Program-made: the position numbers and the translations under genes
Notes under the pieces: model-generated
Told to the model about the DNA's origin: nothing
Databases searched by the model: none
Seen by the model: the letters and a program-made list of their open reading frames with translations, nothing else
Assembly (NCBI RefSeq): GCF_000017805.1
Contig: NC_009767.1
Span: 3,658,001 to 3,722,000, forward strand
Reading direction: 5' to 3'
Source: Roseiflexus castenholzii DSM 13941
GTDB lineage: Bacteria; Chloroflexota; Chloroflexia; Chloroflexales; Roseiflexaceae
DNA: 64,000 nucleotides
Shown here: positions 1 to 8,635 of the stretch, piece after piece
Layout of the letters: the number at the start of each line of letters is the position of its first letter
How positions within the stretch are numbered: the first letter of the stretch is position 1

Positions 1-122
1 CCGATTGCCCACAGAATCGGTTGGTCTACCGCCGCGCGCGACGCGAGCGGCGCCCGTCCGGCGAGCGCGCGCGCAAGGCGCATATGGCGGCGTAGACGCA
101 TTATCAACATCCGATGGATCAT
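1..122 (-). CDS. Partial start of next eCIS operon gene (runs off left edge)
   Basis: An ATG at 122 lies five bases beyond the stop of the tube gene and opens a frame that stays open to the window edge (about 40 residues, arginine- and alanine-rich, ending around VDQPILWAI). Tight spacing and shared strand suggest the next gene of the injection-system operon. In related clusters LysM-type or baseplate genes follow the second tube protein, but the visible part is too short to assign. A second in-frame ATG at 110 is an alternative start. Confidence 0.45.
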   Translation of the reverse strand, partial: MIHRMLIMRLRRHMRLARALAGRAPLASRAAVDQPILWAI

Positions 123-126
123 CGCA

Positions 127-555
127 TTACCCGACCGTCATTCCATTGTGCGTCAGTTCGAGCGTTTCCACCGCCGCTTCTGTCGAGGCGGCAGTAAATT
201 GCGGACCGGTCCATTTGATCGGATACGCCTCGATGAAGTTCCAGCGAAACAATTCCTTCCCTGCCGAGTCGTACATGATGACCGTCACATTCCGCCGATC
301 AATCGAGCCACGCGCAATCTTGAGAAACCACTGCAACAGTTCATTCGAACTGGTCATGCCGCGCTTGAGGGTGATATTGCCAATCTTCGTGCGACCCGGC
401 AAACGGTGAACAAAGTCGTTGTTGCCACCCTCTTCGTATTCTGTGATCTCGGTTTCGACCTGCAAACCGCTGACTTCGGTGAACACCGCATGCGGCACGC
501 CAGCAATCTCGACATAGAATCGGTAGGAAGGATACGCTTCTTCCGTCGTCGGCAT
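127..555 (-). CDS. Phage tail tube protein (gp19 family), eCIS inner tube
   Basis: The 142-aa product has the size and layout of the T4 gp19-like tube family: an N-terminal strand running into FTEVSGLQVETE, a central basic loop with LPGRTK and the signature ITLKRGMTSSNELLQW, then a C-terminal ETLELTHNG strand. In contractile injection systems hexamers of this protein stack into the inner tube that is driven through the target envelope. It is the second tube paralogue of the operon; the other (1528-1968) follows the sheath gene directly, as in Afp/PVC-type clusters that carry several tube proteins. The start ATG at 555 fits the family N-terminus. Confidence 0.93.
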   Translation of the reverse strand: MPTTEEAYPSYRFYVEIAGVPHAVFTEVSGLQVETEITEYEEGGNNDFVHRLPGRTKIGNITLKRGMTSSNELLQWFLKIARGSIDRRNVTVIMYDSAGKELFRWNFIEAYPIKWTGPQFTAASTEAAVETLELTHNGMTVG

Positions 556-558
556 GGA

Positions 559-759
559 TCACCTCTTCCGTCGTTGCCTGCCGACACTCACGCCTCTGGC
601 GCGTTCCAGGCGCGCTTCCTCGCGCATGAGGCGGTACACCCGGTCGGCGAGCGCCTCGATGTCGATTCTGGTATCGTGTTGGTCGGATCGCTCCTGTGAT
701 GGTGAGCGATCCGGCATCTCATCAGAATGCCGGGATGTTGGTTGAGGCATCAACGTCAT
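559..759 (-). CDS. Small conserved eCIS protein
   Basis: A 66-aa protein whose conserved part is the C-terminal helix IEALADRVYRLMREEARLERARG. Short proteins with this kind of helix recur beside tube genes in contractile-injection clusters, but their role is not known to me. The start is placed at 759 because this ATG overlaps the stop of the upstream gene (ATGA), which implies translational coupling; an upstream in-frame codon at 816 would overlap that gene by about 60 bases. The tube gene begins four bases after its stop. Function is unassigned. Confidence 0.65.
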   Translation of the reverse strand: MTLMPQPTSRHSDEMPDRSPSQERSDQHDTRIDIEALADRVYRLMREEARLERARGVSVGRQRRKR

Positions 760-1124
760 CCTGTCTTCTCGTGGACCCCGACATCGATAGCAAACCGCGC
801 GCCGCATGCGGGGCATTGTGTTTCGACCAGGTGCGGAGCGGCGGCGTTGATCTGGATGTACAGGTCCTGCAAATAGAGAAAATCGGTCGCAAACAGGCGC
901 TCCACGATGGCTGGCGTGATGACGCCGATTGTGCCGAGGCGGGTGATCACCCGGCTCAGCAGCAGAATGCTGAGATACGCCTCGTTGCGCTGCACCCGCG
1001 AATCTTCGAGCGGTTCGATCTCGTCGATTGCTGTTGCACGACGCATCGATCCTTCGCGGTGCAGGTTTCCCTGCTCATCGACGTAGCCGCAGGGCAGCAC
1101 AAATGAGAATTCAGTTTGTAGCAT
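756..1124 (-). CDS. Tail-assembly-like conserved eCIS protein with CPxCG motif
   Basis: A 122-aa protein with an N-terminal beta segment (FVLPCGYVDEQGNLHREG), a helical middle rich in Leu and Ile, and a C-terminal CPACGARF knuckle. This layout matches the small conserved protein between tube genes of many contractile-injection operons, which I recall as resembling phage tail-assembly chaperones that read acidic tube segments. The single CxxC could bind metal with another ligand or as a dimer, which is inference. It is separated from the upstream tube gene by a 400-bp hairpin-repeat array and overlaps the downstream small gene by four bases. Confidence 0.65.
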   Translation of the reverse strand: MLQTEFSFVLPCGYVDEQGNLHREGSMRRATAIDEIEPLEDSRVQRNEAYLSILLLSRVITRLGTIGVITPAIVERLFATDFLYLQDLYIQINAAAPHLVETQCPACGARFAIDVGVHEKTG

Positions 1125-1140
1125 GGTGTCATTCCAGCCA

Positions 1141-1532
1141 GGCGCGACGCCGGTTCTGACGCCGGTTCTGACGCCGGTCCTGACGCCGGTCTGAGACCGG
1201 CGTCTACGGTGACCGCCCCCAACGCCGATTCGACGCCGGTCCTGACGCCGGTTCTGACGCCGGTCTGAGACCGGCGTCTACGGTGACCGCCCCCAACGCC
1301 GATTCGACGCCGGTCCTGACGCCGGTCTGAGACCGGGTTGCCGACGCCGGTCTGAGACCGGCGTCTACGGTGACCGCCCCCCAAACGCCGATTCGACGCC
1401 GGTTCTGACGCCGGTTCTGACGCCGGTCTGAGACCGGCGTCTACGGTGACCGCCCCCAACGCCGATTCAACGCCGGTTCTGACGCCGGTCTGAGACCGGG
1501 TTGCCGACGCCGGTCTGAGACCGGCGTCTACT
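1141..1532. repeat. Hairpin repeat array (GGTCTGAGACC core) inside the eCIS operon
   Basis: The whole gap between two eCIS genes is filled by variants of a hairpin with arms GACGCCGGTC and GACCGGCGTC around a TGA loop. Five full copies begin near 1182, 1255, 1342, 1418 and 1505, with truncated half-copies (CGGTTCTGACGC) between them and a spacer CTACGGTGACCGCCCCCAAC recurring. The last copy supplies the TAG stop of the upstream tube gene. No ORF in it looks coding. Transcribed, it would form a series of strong stems within the operon mRNA. Confidence 0.9.
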
Positions 1533-1968
1533 GGACGCGCTCGTATCCTTCGTGGACGATTTCGAGCGTTTCAATCGCCACTTCGTTGTTGGTTGCGTTG
1601 GCGTCCGGTCCGGTTAACTTGCTGGGCCATGCGTTGACGAATTTCCAGCGCGCGACCGGTTCGCCTTTGGTGTTGAACATGGTAATCGTGCCGTTGCGCC
1701 GCGCTCCCTGAATATCTCCCTCTTCGACCATCTTGCGCCATTTCCACATGTCCATGGCGTCGGTGATGCCGCGTTTGAGAGTGACGTTGTTCCATTTCAT
1801 GCGACCGGGGATTTTCTTGATGATGTACTTCCCGTCGGGTCCGCTGGCTTTGCTCTCGACCACTTCGTTCTCGCTGCCGAGACCGGTACATTCGCGGAAG
1901 GCGCCCACGACGCCGTCACCGAAATCAACGCCGAACCATGCTGAAATCAGAGGGTCTTTGTCGGTCAT
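1528..1968 (-). CDS. Phage tail tube protein (gp19 family), first eCIS tube paralogue
   Basis: The 146-aa product carries the same core as the other tube protein: GVVGAFRECTGLGSENEVVE near the N-terminus, IPGRMKWNNVTLKRGITDAMDMWKW in the middle and VAIETLEIVHEG at the end. It sits 18 bases after the sheath gene, the normal sheath-then-tube order of contractile tails. It probably forms part of the inner tube or the first ring that docks on the baseplate. A good Shine-Dalgarno (AAAAGGAGAAACC) precedes ATG 1968. Its stop codon lies inside the first hairpin of the adjacent repeat array, so repeat insertion may have set the exact C-terminus. Confidence 0.93.
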   Translation of the reverse strand: MTDKDPLISAWFGVDFGDGVVGAFRECTGLGSENEVVESKASGPDGKYIIKKIPGRMKWNNVTLKRGITDAMDMWKWRKMVEEGDIQGARRNGTITMFNTKGEPVARWKFVNAWPSKLTGPDANATNNEVAIETLEIVHEGYERVQ

Positions 1969-1986
1969 TGGTTTCTCCTTTTATGC

Positions 1987-3552
1987 TTATGCCCCGCCGC
2001 CAGCGAACTGGCTGAAGCGGAAGATGACGAACTCGGCGGGTTTGACTGGCGCCAGCCCGACTTCGATGATCAGTTTGCCCTGATCGCGCACTTCGGGCGG
2101 GTTCAGTTCTTCGTCACACTTGACATAGAACGCCTCGCGCGGTGTCAGACCAAACAGCATGCCATCACGCCAGCAGACGGTCAGGAACGCTTCCACGTCA
2201 CGCTTGACGCGCGCCCACAGGTTGGGGTCGTTCGGCTCGAAGACAACCCACTGCGTCCCGCGTTCGATTGACTTCTCGACGTAGTTGAAAAGACGCCGCA
2301 CATTGACGTAGCGCCAGGCGGCATCGCTGGAGAGGGTGCGTGCACCCCAGACCCGCAACCCCATACCGGTGAACGACCGGATGCAGTTGACCCCAATCGG
2401 GTTGAGCACATCCTGCTCGCCTTTCGTGATCGCAATCGCCGGTCCAAGCGCACCCTGAACAACCTCGTTCGCCGGCGCTTTGTGGACGCCGCGCGTATTG
2501 TCGTTGCGCGCCCAGATGCCCGCAATGTGTCCGCACGGCGGAATCTCCATCTCCGTCTTGCCGTCCGGTCCCATGATTTTGAGCCAGGGGTAGTAGAGCA
2601 CGGCAAACTTCGAGTCGTAGTTCGTGTCGCGCTCGCGCCACTGCTTGACCTGCTGCGGCGTCAGACCAGGAAGCGGATCGAGAATGACCATGCGATCCTG
2701 CATGCGTTCGGCGTGGGCAATCATCGCCAGTTGGACAGCTTTGACTCCTTCTTTCGTGATTGCGCCCGACTGATAGGCTGCCATCAGGTCTGGCGCGCAG
2801 ATCATGGTCACATCCTCGGCGATCTCCAATCCCTCGACACCGCTGCGCTCGGCGGCGCTACCGACGAATGTCGTCGCATCCACGCGCGCCGGAACGATCG
2901 GCGCCAGCGGCTTGATGACCGACATGCCAAACTCCGGCACACGGTCCGCCAGCGAGCCGGTCGCCGGTCCTTCAGCGACCTGCACCAGCGTGCTGGAACT
3001 GTTGATCTTCTCGACCACGTAAGAGGTTCCATCTTTTGGTCGTTTGTTGAACGACACATTCTCGTAGACTTCCTTCACTTCCCCCATGCTGATTTTGACC
3101 GTAAACGCTTCGGGAGGCGGATTTTCGCCAACCGGCGGACCGATCTCCACTTGAATGTCGCTGGCAGTTTCGCTCTTGGGTGTGACAATCAGCGAGGTCA
3201 GCGCCTTCGAGGCCCGCGTCGGGAGTTCGAGGCGCGGCGGAGGAGGCGCTTTGCCGTCCGCCTGCTGCGGGATGCGCGTCACATAGCACCGACCGCCGCC
3301 GTTGAGAAAGTAGCCGTAGACGGCATGCGACAGATAGGCGCCATCCATGTGTGGGTTGCGCCGCCCGCTTTCATCGAGACGACCAAACTTCTCGACATAC
3401 TGCGTCCAACTGGTCACCAGCACAGGTTGATTAACGGGACCGGCAGCGGCGAACCCGACGAACGCCGCCATTGCCGTGCCAACCCCCTCAATCGGACGCG
3501 GACCGCTGCTGACTTCTTCGATGTAGACGCCAGGCGAGAGATACTCAGGCAT
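1987..3552 (-). CDS. Contractile tail sheath protein
   Basis: A 521-aa sheath protein. It begins MPEYLSPGVYIEEVSSGPRPIEGVGT, the hallmark N-terminus of tail sheath subunits. The C-terminal half holds the conserved core (ICAPDLMAAYQSG, GIWARNDNTRGVHKAPAN, GLRVWGARTLSSDAAWRYVNVRRLFNYVEKSI) and ends in the FEIIVEVGLAPVKPAEFVIF-type strand that clips onto neighbouring subunits. Residues about 130-230 form a variable insertion typical of eCIS sheaths. The polymer surrounds the inner tube and contracts to drive it forward. It is flanked by a DUF4255 gene upstream and a tube gene downstream. RBS AAAGGAG precedes ATG 3552. Confidence 0.96.
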   Translation of the reverse strand: MPEYLSPGVYIEEVSSGPRPIEGVGTAMAAFVGFAAAGPVNQPVLVTSWTQYVEKFGRLDESGRRNPHMDGAYLSHAVYGYFLNGGGRCYVTRIPQQADGKAPPPPRLELPTRASKALTSLIVTPKSETASDIQVEIGPPVGENPPPEAFTVKISMGEVKEVYENVSFNKRPKDGTSYVVEKINSSSTLVQVAEGPATGSLADRVPEFGMSVIKPLAPIVPARVDATTFVGSAAERSGVEGLEIAEDVTMICAPDLMAAYQSGAITKEGVKAVQLAMIAHAERMQDRMVILDPLPGLTPQQVKQWRERDTNYDSKFAVLYYPWLKIMGPDGKTEMEIPPCGHIAGIWARNDNTRGVHKAPANEVVQGALGPAIAITKGEQDVLNPIGVNCIRSFTGMGLRVWGARTLSSDAAWRYVNVRRLFNYVEKSIERGTQWVVFEPNDPNLWARVKRDVEAFLTVCWRDGMLFGLTPREAFYVKCDEELNPPEVRDQGKLIIEVGLAPVKPAEFVIFRFSQFAGGGA

Positions 3553-3564
3553 GAACCGCTCCTT

Positions 3565-4527
3565 TCAATCCAGCAAGATGTCGTATGAGTCCGACGGTGT
3601 TGCGAATGTTGCGATGTGGACGCTCCCATCAGGGCGTGTTACCCGCAGGGTCACTTCCCCCAGCGGGATGTGACTCAGCGCATATCTGCCTTCGCTATCC
3701 GTAACCGTTTCGATTGCACCTCCTTCGATGGCAACCGTCACTCCCGAGAGCGGCGCGCCGGCATGATCACGCACGGTTCCGCCAATCCGAAGCAACTCCG
3801 TGGACGCGGCGGCATCGGTTCGCTGCCGGACGCGCAGCGTTCGCGTCAGCACCAGCGGTGAATCGATGACGATGTCAAGATCGACCGGAACCGTCACCAC
3901 GTAGAGCAATGAGGCGCGCGGCGCCTGTTCGAGCGCATTCCACACATCGAGCAGACGCAGACTCTCCTCGGCAGTGGCGATTTTGGTTGTCACCTGCGGT
4001 TCATCAACCAGCGCCATCATTGCCGCACGCGCCGCCGAACCGATTTCAGCAGATGCGAGGGCGCTGCGCAGGTCGCGCAGCGTGGTGCGTTCGCCAGCCC
4101 CGGCAAGCGCCATGAACCGCGCTTCTTCTGCAACGTATCCCTCGCGTCCTGCAATGACCGCCATGGCTGCCGCCAGCGACGATGGCGGCAACGACGGAAA
4201 ACGCAGCAGAGTGGCGAGCACGCGATAGATCAGCAGATGCTCATCCGCAGCGACCGTGGCGAACACCGTCACCATGTAGCGCAGATCGAAGCGGCGCATC
4301 GGCATACGGTACGATGCACTGCCGCCGCCGCGCATCACCGGCATGTTCGTCTGGCGCAGATCGACGTTTTCGTCGATATCGAACAAGTACAGGTTGATCG
4401 TCGGGCGCACCAGTGAACTGACCCACTCCTTCGTCGGGCGCTCGAAACGCACGTCTACTTCATCCGCCGGGATCAAGCCCCGGTTCAGAATCATGTGACG
4501 AATGGCAAGATGGACATCTGCGATCAT
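3565..4527 (-). CDS. DUF4255 tail-terminator-like protein with CarboxypepD-type C-terminal domain
   Basis: Residues 1-190 match the DUF4255 (Pvc16 N-terminal) family, seen in MIADVHLAIRHMIL, RPTINLYLFDIDEN, FDLRYMVTVF and the YRVLATLLRFP helix. Residues about 235-320 form a carboxypeptidase regulatory-like beta sandwich (GGTVRDHAGAPLSGVTVAIEGG, TDSEGRYALSHIPLGEVTLRV). DUF4255 proteins cap the distal end of sheath and tube in Afp/PVC particles. The added sandwich might decorate the cap or make a surface contact, which is inference. Its ATG overlaps the stop of the upstream gene by four bases. A second DUF4255 gene without this fusion opens the operon. Confidence 0.88.
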   Translation of the reverse strand: MIADVHLAIRHMILNRGLIPADEVDVRFERPTKEWVSSLVRPTINLYLFDIDENVDLRQTNMPVMRGGGSASYRMPMRRFDLRYMVTVFATVAADEHLLIYRVLATLLRFPSLPPSSLAAAMAVIAGREGYVAEEARFMALAGAGERTTLRDLRSALASAEIGSAARAAMMALVDEPQVTTKIATAEESLRLLDVWNALEQAPRASLLYVVTVPVDLDIVIDSPLVLTRTLRVRQRTDAAASTELLRIGGTVRDHAGAPLSGVTVAIEGGAIETVTDSEGRYALSHIPLGEVTLRVTRPDGSVHIATFATPSDSYDILLD

Positions 4528-4946
4528 GGTTGGTCACTTGTGCGATGCCGCAGCGCCTGCGCGCGAAACACGATCAGATTGCGCACCTGAATAAGCCAGC
4601 GCACGAAATTGCGGTAATCGTCCTCATCACGGCAAGCGGCGATCCCTGCGCGCACGATGCGCGCAATCTGCGGGAAACCGCGCTTTTCCAACTCTTCGAC
4701 CAGTTCCTCAGGCATGGCGCCGGCGCGTTCCAGGCTGATTTCGTTGGCGGTCGTCAGCATACGATTGAACATCGGCAGCGGCACTCCCGCCTCTTCGACC
4801 TGCATCGCCATTGCTGCACTTCCGATCCCCTGCAACGCCAGTGGCAATCGTCCTTCTTCGTCGCGCAATCCTTCAGCAAACAGTTCCGTCAGATCGAGCG
4901 CGAGTTGCTCCTGGCGCGTATAATCGCGGTGCGGATTGATCGGCAT
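4524..4946 (-). CDS. Conserved hypothetical protein of the eCIS operon
   Basis: A 140-aa, mostly helical, charged protein with no domain I recognise. Visible segments are QLALDLTELFAEGLRDEEG, a glycine/alanine patch, ELVEELEKRGFPQIARIVRAGIAAC and a C-terminal YRNFVRWLIQVRNLIVFRA helix. The start is placed at 4946 because GAGAGGGG stands six bases before this ATG; an in-frame ATG at 4967 is possible. It overlaps the following DUF4255 gene by four bases (ATGA), so it is translationally coupled to the structural genes and is probably an assembly or cargo-handling factor. That role is inferred from position only. Confidence 0.6.
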   Translation of the reverse strand: MPINPHRDYTRQEQLALDLTELFAEGLRDEEGRLPLALQGIGSAAMAMQVEEAGVPLPMFNRMLTTANEISLERAGAMPEELVEELEKRGFPQIARIVRAGIAACRDEDDYRNFVRWLIQVRNLIVFRAQALRHRTSDQP

Positions 4947-4969
4947 AATTGCCCCTCTCTTCAGCATGC

Positions 4970-6634
4970 CTACGGCGTTGCGGGTTGCGGCTGCGCTGTT
5001 GGCACAGCCGATGGCACATCGATAGCGGTCAGCATCGTATGCCCGCTCGGCAGGTTCAGCGTGCTGGCTTTGAAATCCTGCTCGGTGCGCCAGACGGTGT
5101 CGCCGGTGGCAACGTCGTGGATCTGGATACGGTTGCCGCTGATGGCCATCGCCATCACATAGTGCGCTGTATCACCGACGCTGCCGCCAACAACGATCGG
5201 CACGAAGATACCAGCCGCCAGGTTGGTTCTCAGCACGTCGAGCGCCGCGTCAAGCGTCATCTGCGTGCCGACGATCTGCGTCTGATAGGTTACGCCGGTT
5301 GCGCCAGAGAGCGCATTCATTTCCGCCTCGACCCACGCGCCGCCTGTCGGCTGGGTGCGATCGGTCGCCGGATTACCGGTTCCCGCAGCGGCATGGGTGT
5401 CGAGGATCGCCTTTTGCTCACCGGCAAGCATCTGATTGGGAATCGTGTCCGGCGCGCTGACGGCATGTTCCGACGCCTGTTCGATCGGCCCGGCGGAGCG
5501 CAACGCCAGAGCATAGATCGGGTCGGCTGAGGCGCGGATGACTTGCACCGACGTGGGACCGCAACTGTTGCCATATTGCTGAATAATGCCGCGCTCGACG
5601 CCGTCCGCTTCGTTCAGGTCTACCACATTCAGGTTGCGCAACAACCAGTTGTCGCTCAGTCCGCGGATCGTGGCGGCAAAGTCGGCGATGTCGCTCAGTG
5701 AGCGACTGGCTGCCAGCGCCTTGCACAGAAAGGCGCGTTCCATACTGGAACCCGCACTCTGCAACAAGGCGCGGAAGGCGGTGTACTCATCGTCGGAAAG
5801 CGCCATGACTGCTGGTTCGATCCGCGATGCCTGGTGTGCTGTCAGCACGCCGGGCTGGATATGCGCAGCAACCATTAAACGGTCTTCATTCGTCCAGCGC
5901 TCGACCGGCTGCGGCTGCGGTCCTGGAGGTTGTGGTTGCGGTCCCGGCGGCTGCGGTCCTGGCGCTCCCGACTCCAGCGCCCCCCAGGTCAACGGTCCAA
6001 TAATCCCGTCGGGCGCCAGCCCGCGACTCTTCTGAAACGCAATCGTCGCCTGGCGCGTCTTCGGTCCAAAGATGCCGTCTACTGCCAAAGGCGGCGCTGC
6101 GCCATGCTGGTTGAGCAACTGCTGCGCATCAGCGACATCCGGTCCCTGGCTGCCGTAACTGATCATACGCCTGCCGCCGCTCTGCAAACCGCTGGAGGGT
6201 GGTGACTGCATGGTTTCGGGAAGTCCCAGATTCGCACCGACACCTTGAAGATCGGGCAGCGTCTGCCGCTGCACCCGCACCGCGCCGCCGGTCTGCTGGA
6301 TGGTGTGGGTCAATTCGTGCGCCAACAGGGCGCGCCCCTCGTCGCTGCCCGGCTGATACTGCCCCGGCGCAAACGCAATGTCGTTTCCAACGGTGAACGC
6401 CAGCGCATCGAGCGACCGCGCGACGGTTGCGGCGCGCGCATCGGCATGAATGCGCACCTGGCTGAAATCGTGCCCGAAGCGCGGCTCCCGGTCGAGCGGC
6501 GCGCCGCCGCGCATCGTATCGATCACCGCCCCGCTGCGACCGCTGACAGCGCTCCGATCCGCATGTCCATCAGAAGTCTTCTTCGAGAGCGACGATGGCG
6601 CTCTCTGGCATGTGCGAGATAGACGTATGCTCAT
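4970..6634 (-). CDS. DUF4157 eCIS cargo with peptidoglycan-binding and C39-like cysteine peptidase domains
   Basis: A 554-aa modular protein. Residues 40-115 are the DUF4157 domain (GGAPLDREPRFGHDFSQVRIH, then the HELTH zinc-protease-like motif). Residues 155-215 form a PG_binding_1 repeat (GPDVADAQQLLNQHG, VDGIFGPKTRQATIAFQ). A Pro/Gly/Gln linker follows. The C-terminal 200 residues contain SCGPTSVQ near 356, AHYVMAM near 490 and IHDVATG near 507, the order Cys-His-Asp expected for a C39/papain-like peptidase. DUF4157 is repeatedly linked to eCIS cargo. I infer an injected or particle-attached peptidase, but the catalytic call rests on motifs alone. Confidence 0.8.
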   Translation of the reverse strand: MSIRLSRTCQRAPSSLSKKTSDGHADRSAVSGRSGAVIDTMRGGAPLDREPRFGHDFSQVRIHADARAATVARSLDALAFTVGNDIAFAPGQYQPGSDEGRALLAHELTHTIQQTGGAVRVQRQTLPDLQGVGANLGLPETMQSPPSSGLQSGGRRMISYGSQGPDVADAQQLLNQHGAAPPLAVDGIFGPKTRQATIAFQKSRGLAPDGIIGPLTWGALESGAPGPQPPGPQPQPPGPQPQPVERWTNEDRLMVAAHIQPGVLTAHQASRIEPAVMALSDDEYTAFRALLQSAGSSMERAFLCKALAASRSLSDIADFAATIRGLSDNWLLRNLNVVDLNEADGVERGIIQQYGNSCGPTSVQVIRASADPIYALALRSAGPIEQASEHAVSAPDTIPNQMLAGEQKAILDTHAAAGTGNPATDRTQPTGGAWVEAEMNALSGATGVTYQTQIVGTQMTLDAALDVLRTNLAAGIFVPIVVGGSVGDTAHYVMAMAISGNRIQIHDVATGDTVWRTEQDFKASTLNLPSGHTMLTAIDVPSAVPTAQPQPATP

Positions 6635-6723
6635 CCGACTTCCCCGTCTGTGCTCTTCTGACGAACTCTCTGCGCAGGAGAGAGGCGCGTTCTGCTCTGT
6701 AGGAACGACCGATCCACACCCAT

Positions 6724-8616
6724 TTATTCAACCGCCGGCGCTGTCGGGTTATCCGCAGCGCCTTCGCGGTAGAATGCGTTGCTGTACTCGCGTAATGCAG
6801 CGCGCAACTGAGGCGACGTCAAATTCGGGTATGCGCGCAGCGCATCTTCCATGCGCTGCTGCATAGCGCGAACAATCTGCTCCATCGTTTGCGCGTTGAG
6901 GATGCCTTCGATCATTGCGAAGGTTGGCTCTAGACCGGCAGCAATCGGCACCGCTTTGTTCGTACCGAAAATATCAAGATTCTCACGGTTCATGCTTGGC
7001 GGCAGCAACCCGCCGCGCAGCTCGTCCTGATAGTTGAGCGACGTACAGGCATAAAAGAGCCAGACCCGATAGCGTTGCTCATCCCAGGCGCCGCGATCCG
7101 TCATTTCCTCCAGCGTATTGGTTCGCTCGCTGTTGATCTCCCGCCAGTAGGGATCGCGCGGCGTGCGCACGCTGGTATTCGGTTGGTCGTGCAGGCGAGA
7201 GTGCGCGCCGATGACGACATTTTCACGGGCGCTGTGCTTGTCGTCGAAATCTGGTCCCAGACCGCCGCGCGCATGTCCCACATAGGTCATGATCTCTGTT
7301 TCATTCAGTGTTTCGAGAAAACGACGCGCCGCTCCTTCTCCCGGCGTGATGAGGCGCAATGTCACCAGCACATTCTTCGTCACCCGCTCCCCTTGAGCAT
7401 TGGGATACGTGATATCTCGACGCATTTCGTACCGCTCATCACCTTCGGCGGGAGAGCCAGCGCTGAGCGTGAATCCCTGTCCTTCGAGCCATCGCCTGGC
7501 AGACTCGGCATCGCTGACATGGCTCTGCCCTTCGTCATAGCCAAGCGATATCGAAAAATCGAGACGATCATCCGCCAGCAACCGTTCGTAATCAACGAAA
7601 TGCTCAGTCGCCCGTCCAGGGGGCGGCGCCACACGGTCCAGCACGGCGATCACGGTATAATCGACGTCCACTCCTGGCGCAAGATGCCGGTCGGCGCGAA
7701 ACTGACGCACCGCATCGCGCGTTTCGTTGCCAAGCCGACCATCATCGTGAAACCGCAGCAGCGAGTATCCCAGATCGAGGAGCGCCGTTTGCACAGCCTT
7801 TACCGGTCTACCGTTATCGCGCGTCGAGAGCGTGCGTCGTCCTTCCCCAATGTCACGCAGCGCAGGAATGGGCGCAAACCGTGGATTGGTCAGCGTCACC
7901 GGCGGTTGCACCTCATCACCAACGCCGCTATGTTCCTCTTCGCCTTCACCTGCCTCCTGCCGCTGCACCCGCGCCGCGCCGCCGGTCTGCTGGATGATGT
8001 GGGTCAATTCGTGCGCCAGCAGCGCGCGCCCCTCGTCGCTGCCCGGCTGATACTGCCCCGGCGCGAAAGCGATGTCGTTCCCGACGGTGAACGCCAGCGC
8101 ATCGAGCGACCGCGCCACGGTTGCGGCGCGCGCATCGGCATGAATGTGCACCTGGCTGAAATCGTGCCCGAAGCGCGGCTCCATAAACGCGCGCGTCTCC
8201 CGGTCGAGCGGCGCACCGCCGCCGTGCATCGCATCGATGTCCGACTCGACAGCAGGCGAAACGTCAGCGACGACATCGCCTTCCGACACGGACATACGCT
8301 GTGCAGGACGCCTCTGATCAGGGCAGCGCGCCTTGATCGCACTGATCGCCTGATGGATTGTCCGATGCACACGCCGATCTCCAGCCAATATGCGCTGGAC
8401 TGCGCTATCGAGCGGCGCTCCACTTTGCGGCTGCTCTTGCCCCGTCTCCGACTCCGCCGGCGGCGGCTGGTCCGCCTCGCCAGGAAACGCCTGATGAAAC
8501 GCATGGCGAAATTGACCCTGCTCTGCGCTGTGATCAGACTGCGATTCACGCCGCGCACTGACGTGGTTGGCGGTTCGCTCGAAGCGTCTGAACTGGAATG
8601 TCTGCCTGGAAGTCAT
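6724..8616 (-). CDS. DUF4157 eCIS cargo with putative caspase-like C-terminal domain
   Basis: A 630-aa protein from the ATG at 8616, which follows the upstream stop by 20 bases; an in-frame start at 8691 would overlap that gene. A charged N-terminal 130 residues lead into DUF4157 (MHGGGAPLDRETRAFMEPRFGH, then HELTH). A peptidoglycan-binding-like segment follows (PVKAVQTALLDLGYSLLRF, DAVRQFRADRHLAP). The C-terminal 270 residues hold TYVGHARGGLG near residue 448 and WLFYACTSLNY near 523. A His after hydrophobic residues followed about 75 residues later by Ala-Cys is the caspase/CHAT arrangement, so a clan-CD-like effector is plausible but unproven. A 90-bp gap separates it from the next cargo gene. 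Confidence 0.75.
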   Translation of the reverse strand: MTSRQTFQFRRFERTANHVSARRESQSDHSAEQGQFRHAFHQAFPGEADQPPPAESETGQEQPQSGAPLDSAVQRILAGDRRVHRTIHQAISAIKARCPDQRRPAQRMSVSEGDVVADVSPAVESDIDAMHGGGAPLDRETRAFMEPRFGHDFSQVHIHADARAATVARSLDALAFTVGNDIAFAPGQYQPGSDEGRALLAHELTHIIQQTGGAARVQRQEAGEGEEEHSGVGDEVQPPVTLTNPRFAPIPALRDIGEGRRTLSTRDNGRPVKAVQTALLDLGYSLLRFHDDGRLGNETRDAVRQFRADRHLAPGVDVDYTVIAVLDRVAPPPGRATEHFVDYERLLADDRLDFSISLGYDEGQSHVSDAESARRWLEGQGFTLSAGSPAEGDERYEMRRDITYPNAQGERVTKNVLVTLRLITPGEGAARRFLETLNETEIMTYVGHARGGLGPDFDDKHSARENVVIGAHSRLHDQPNTSVRTPRDPYWREINSERTNTLEEMTDRGAWDEQRYRVWLFYACTSLNYQDELRGGLLPPSMNRENLDIFGTNKAVPIAAGLEPTFAMIEGILNAQTMEQIVRAMQQRMEDALRAYPNLTSPQLRAALREYSNAFYREGAADNPTAPAVE

Positions 8617-8635
8617 ATGAATCGTCGCTGCCAGA

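Noticed and set aside
5..409. Plus-strand open frame over the first tube gene
   Set aside because: It is antisense to the tube protein gene, lacks an RBS and has no protein-family features.
956..1459. Minus-strand frame through the first hairpin array
   Set aside because: Its sequence is only translated repeat (ASEPASEPAS) and it overlaps the conserved gene at 756-1124.
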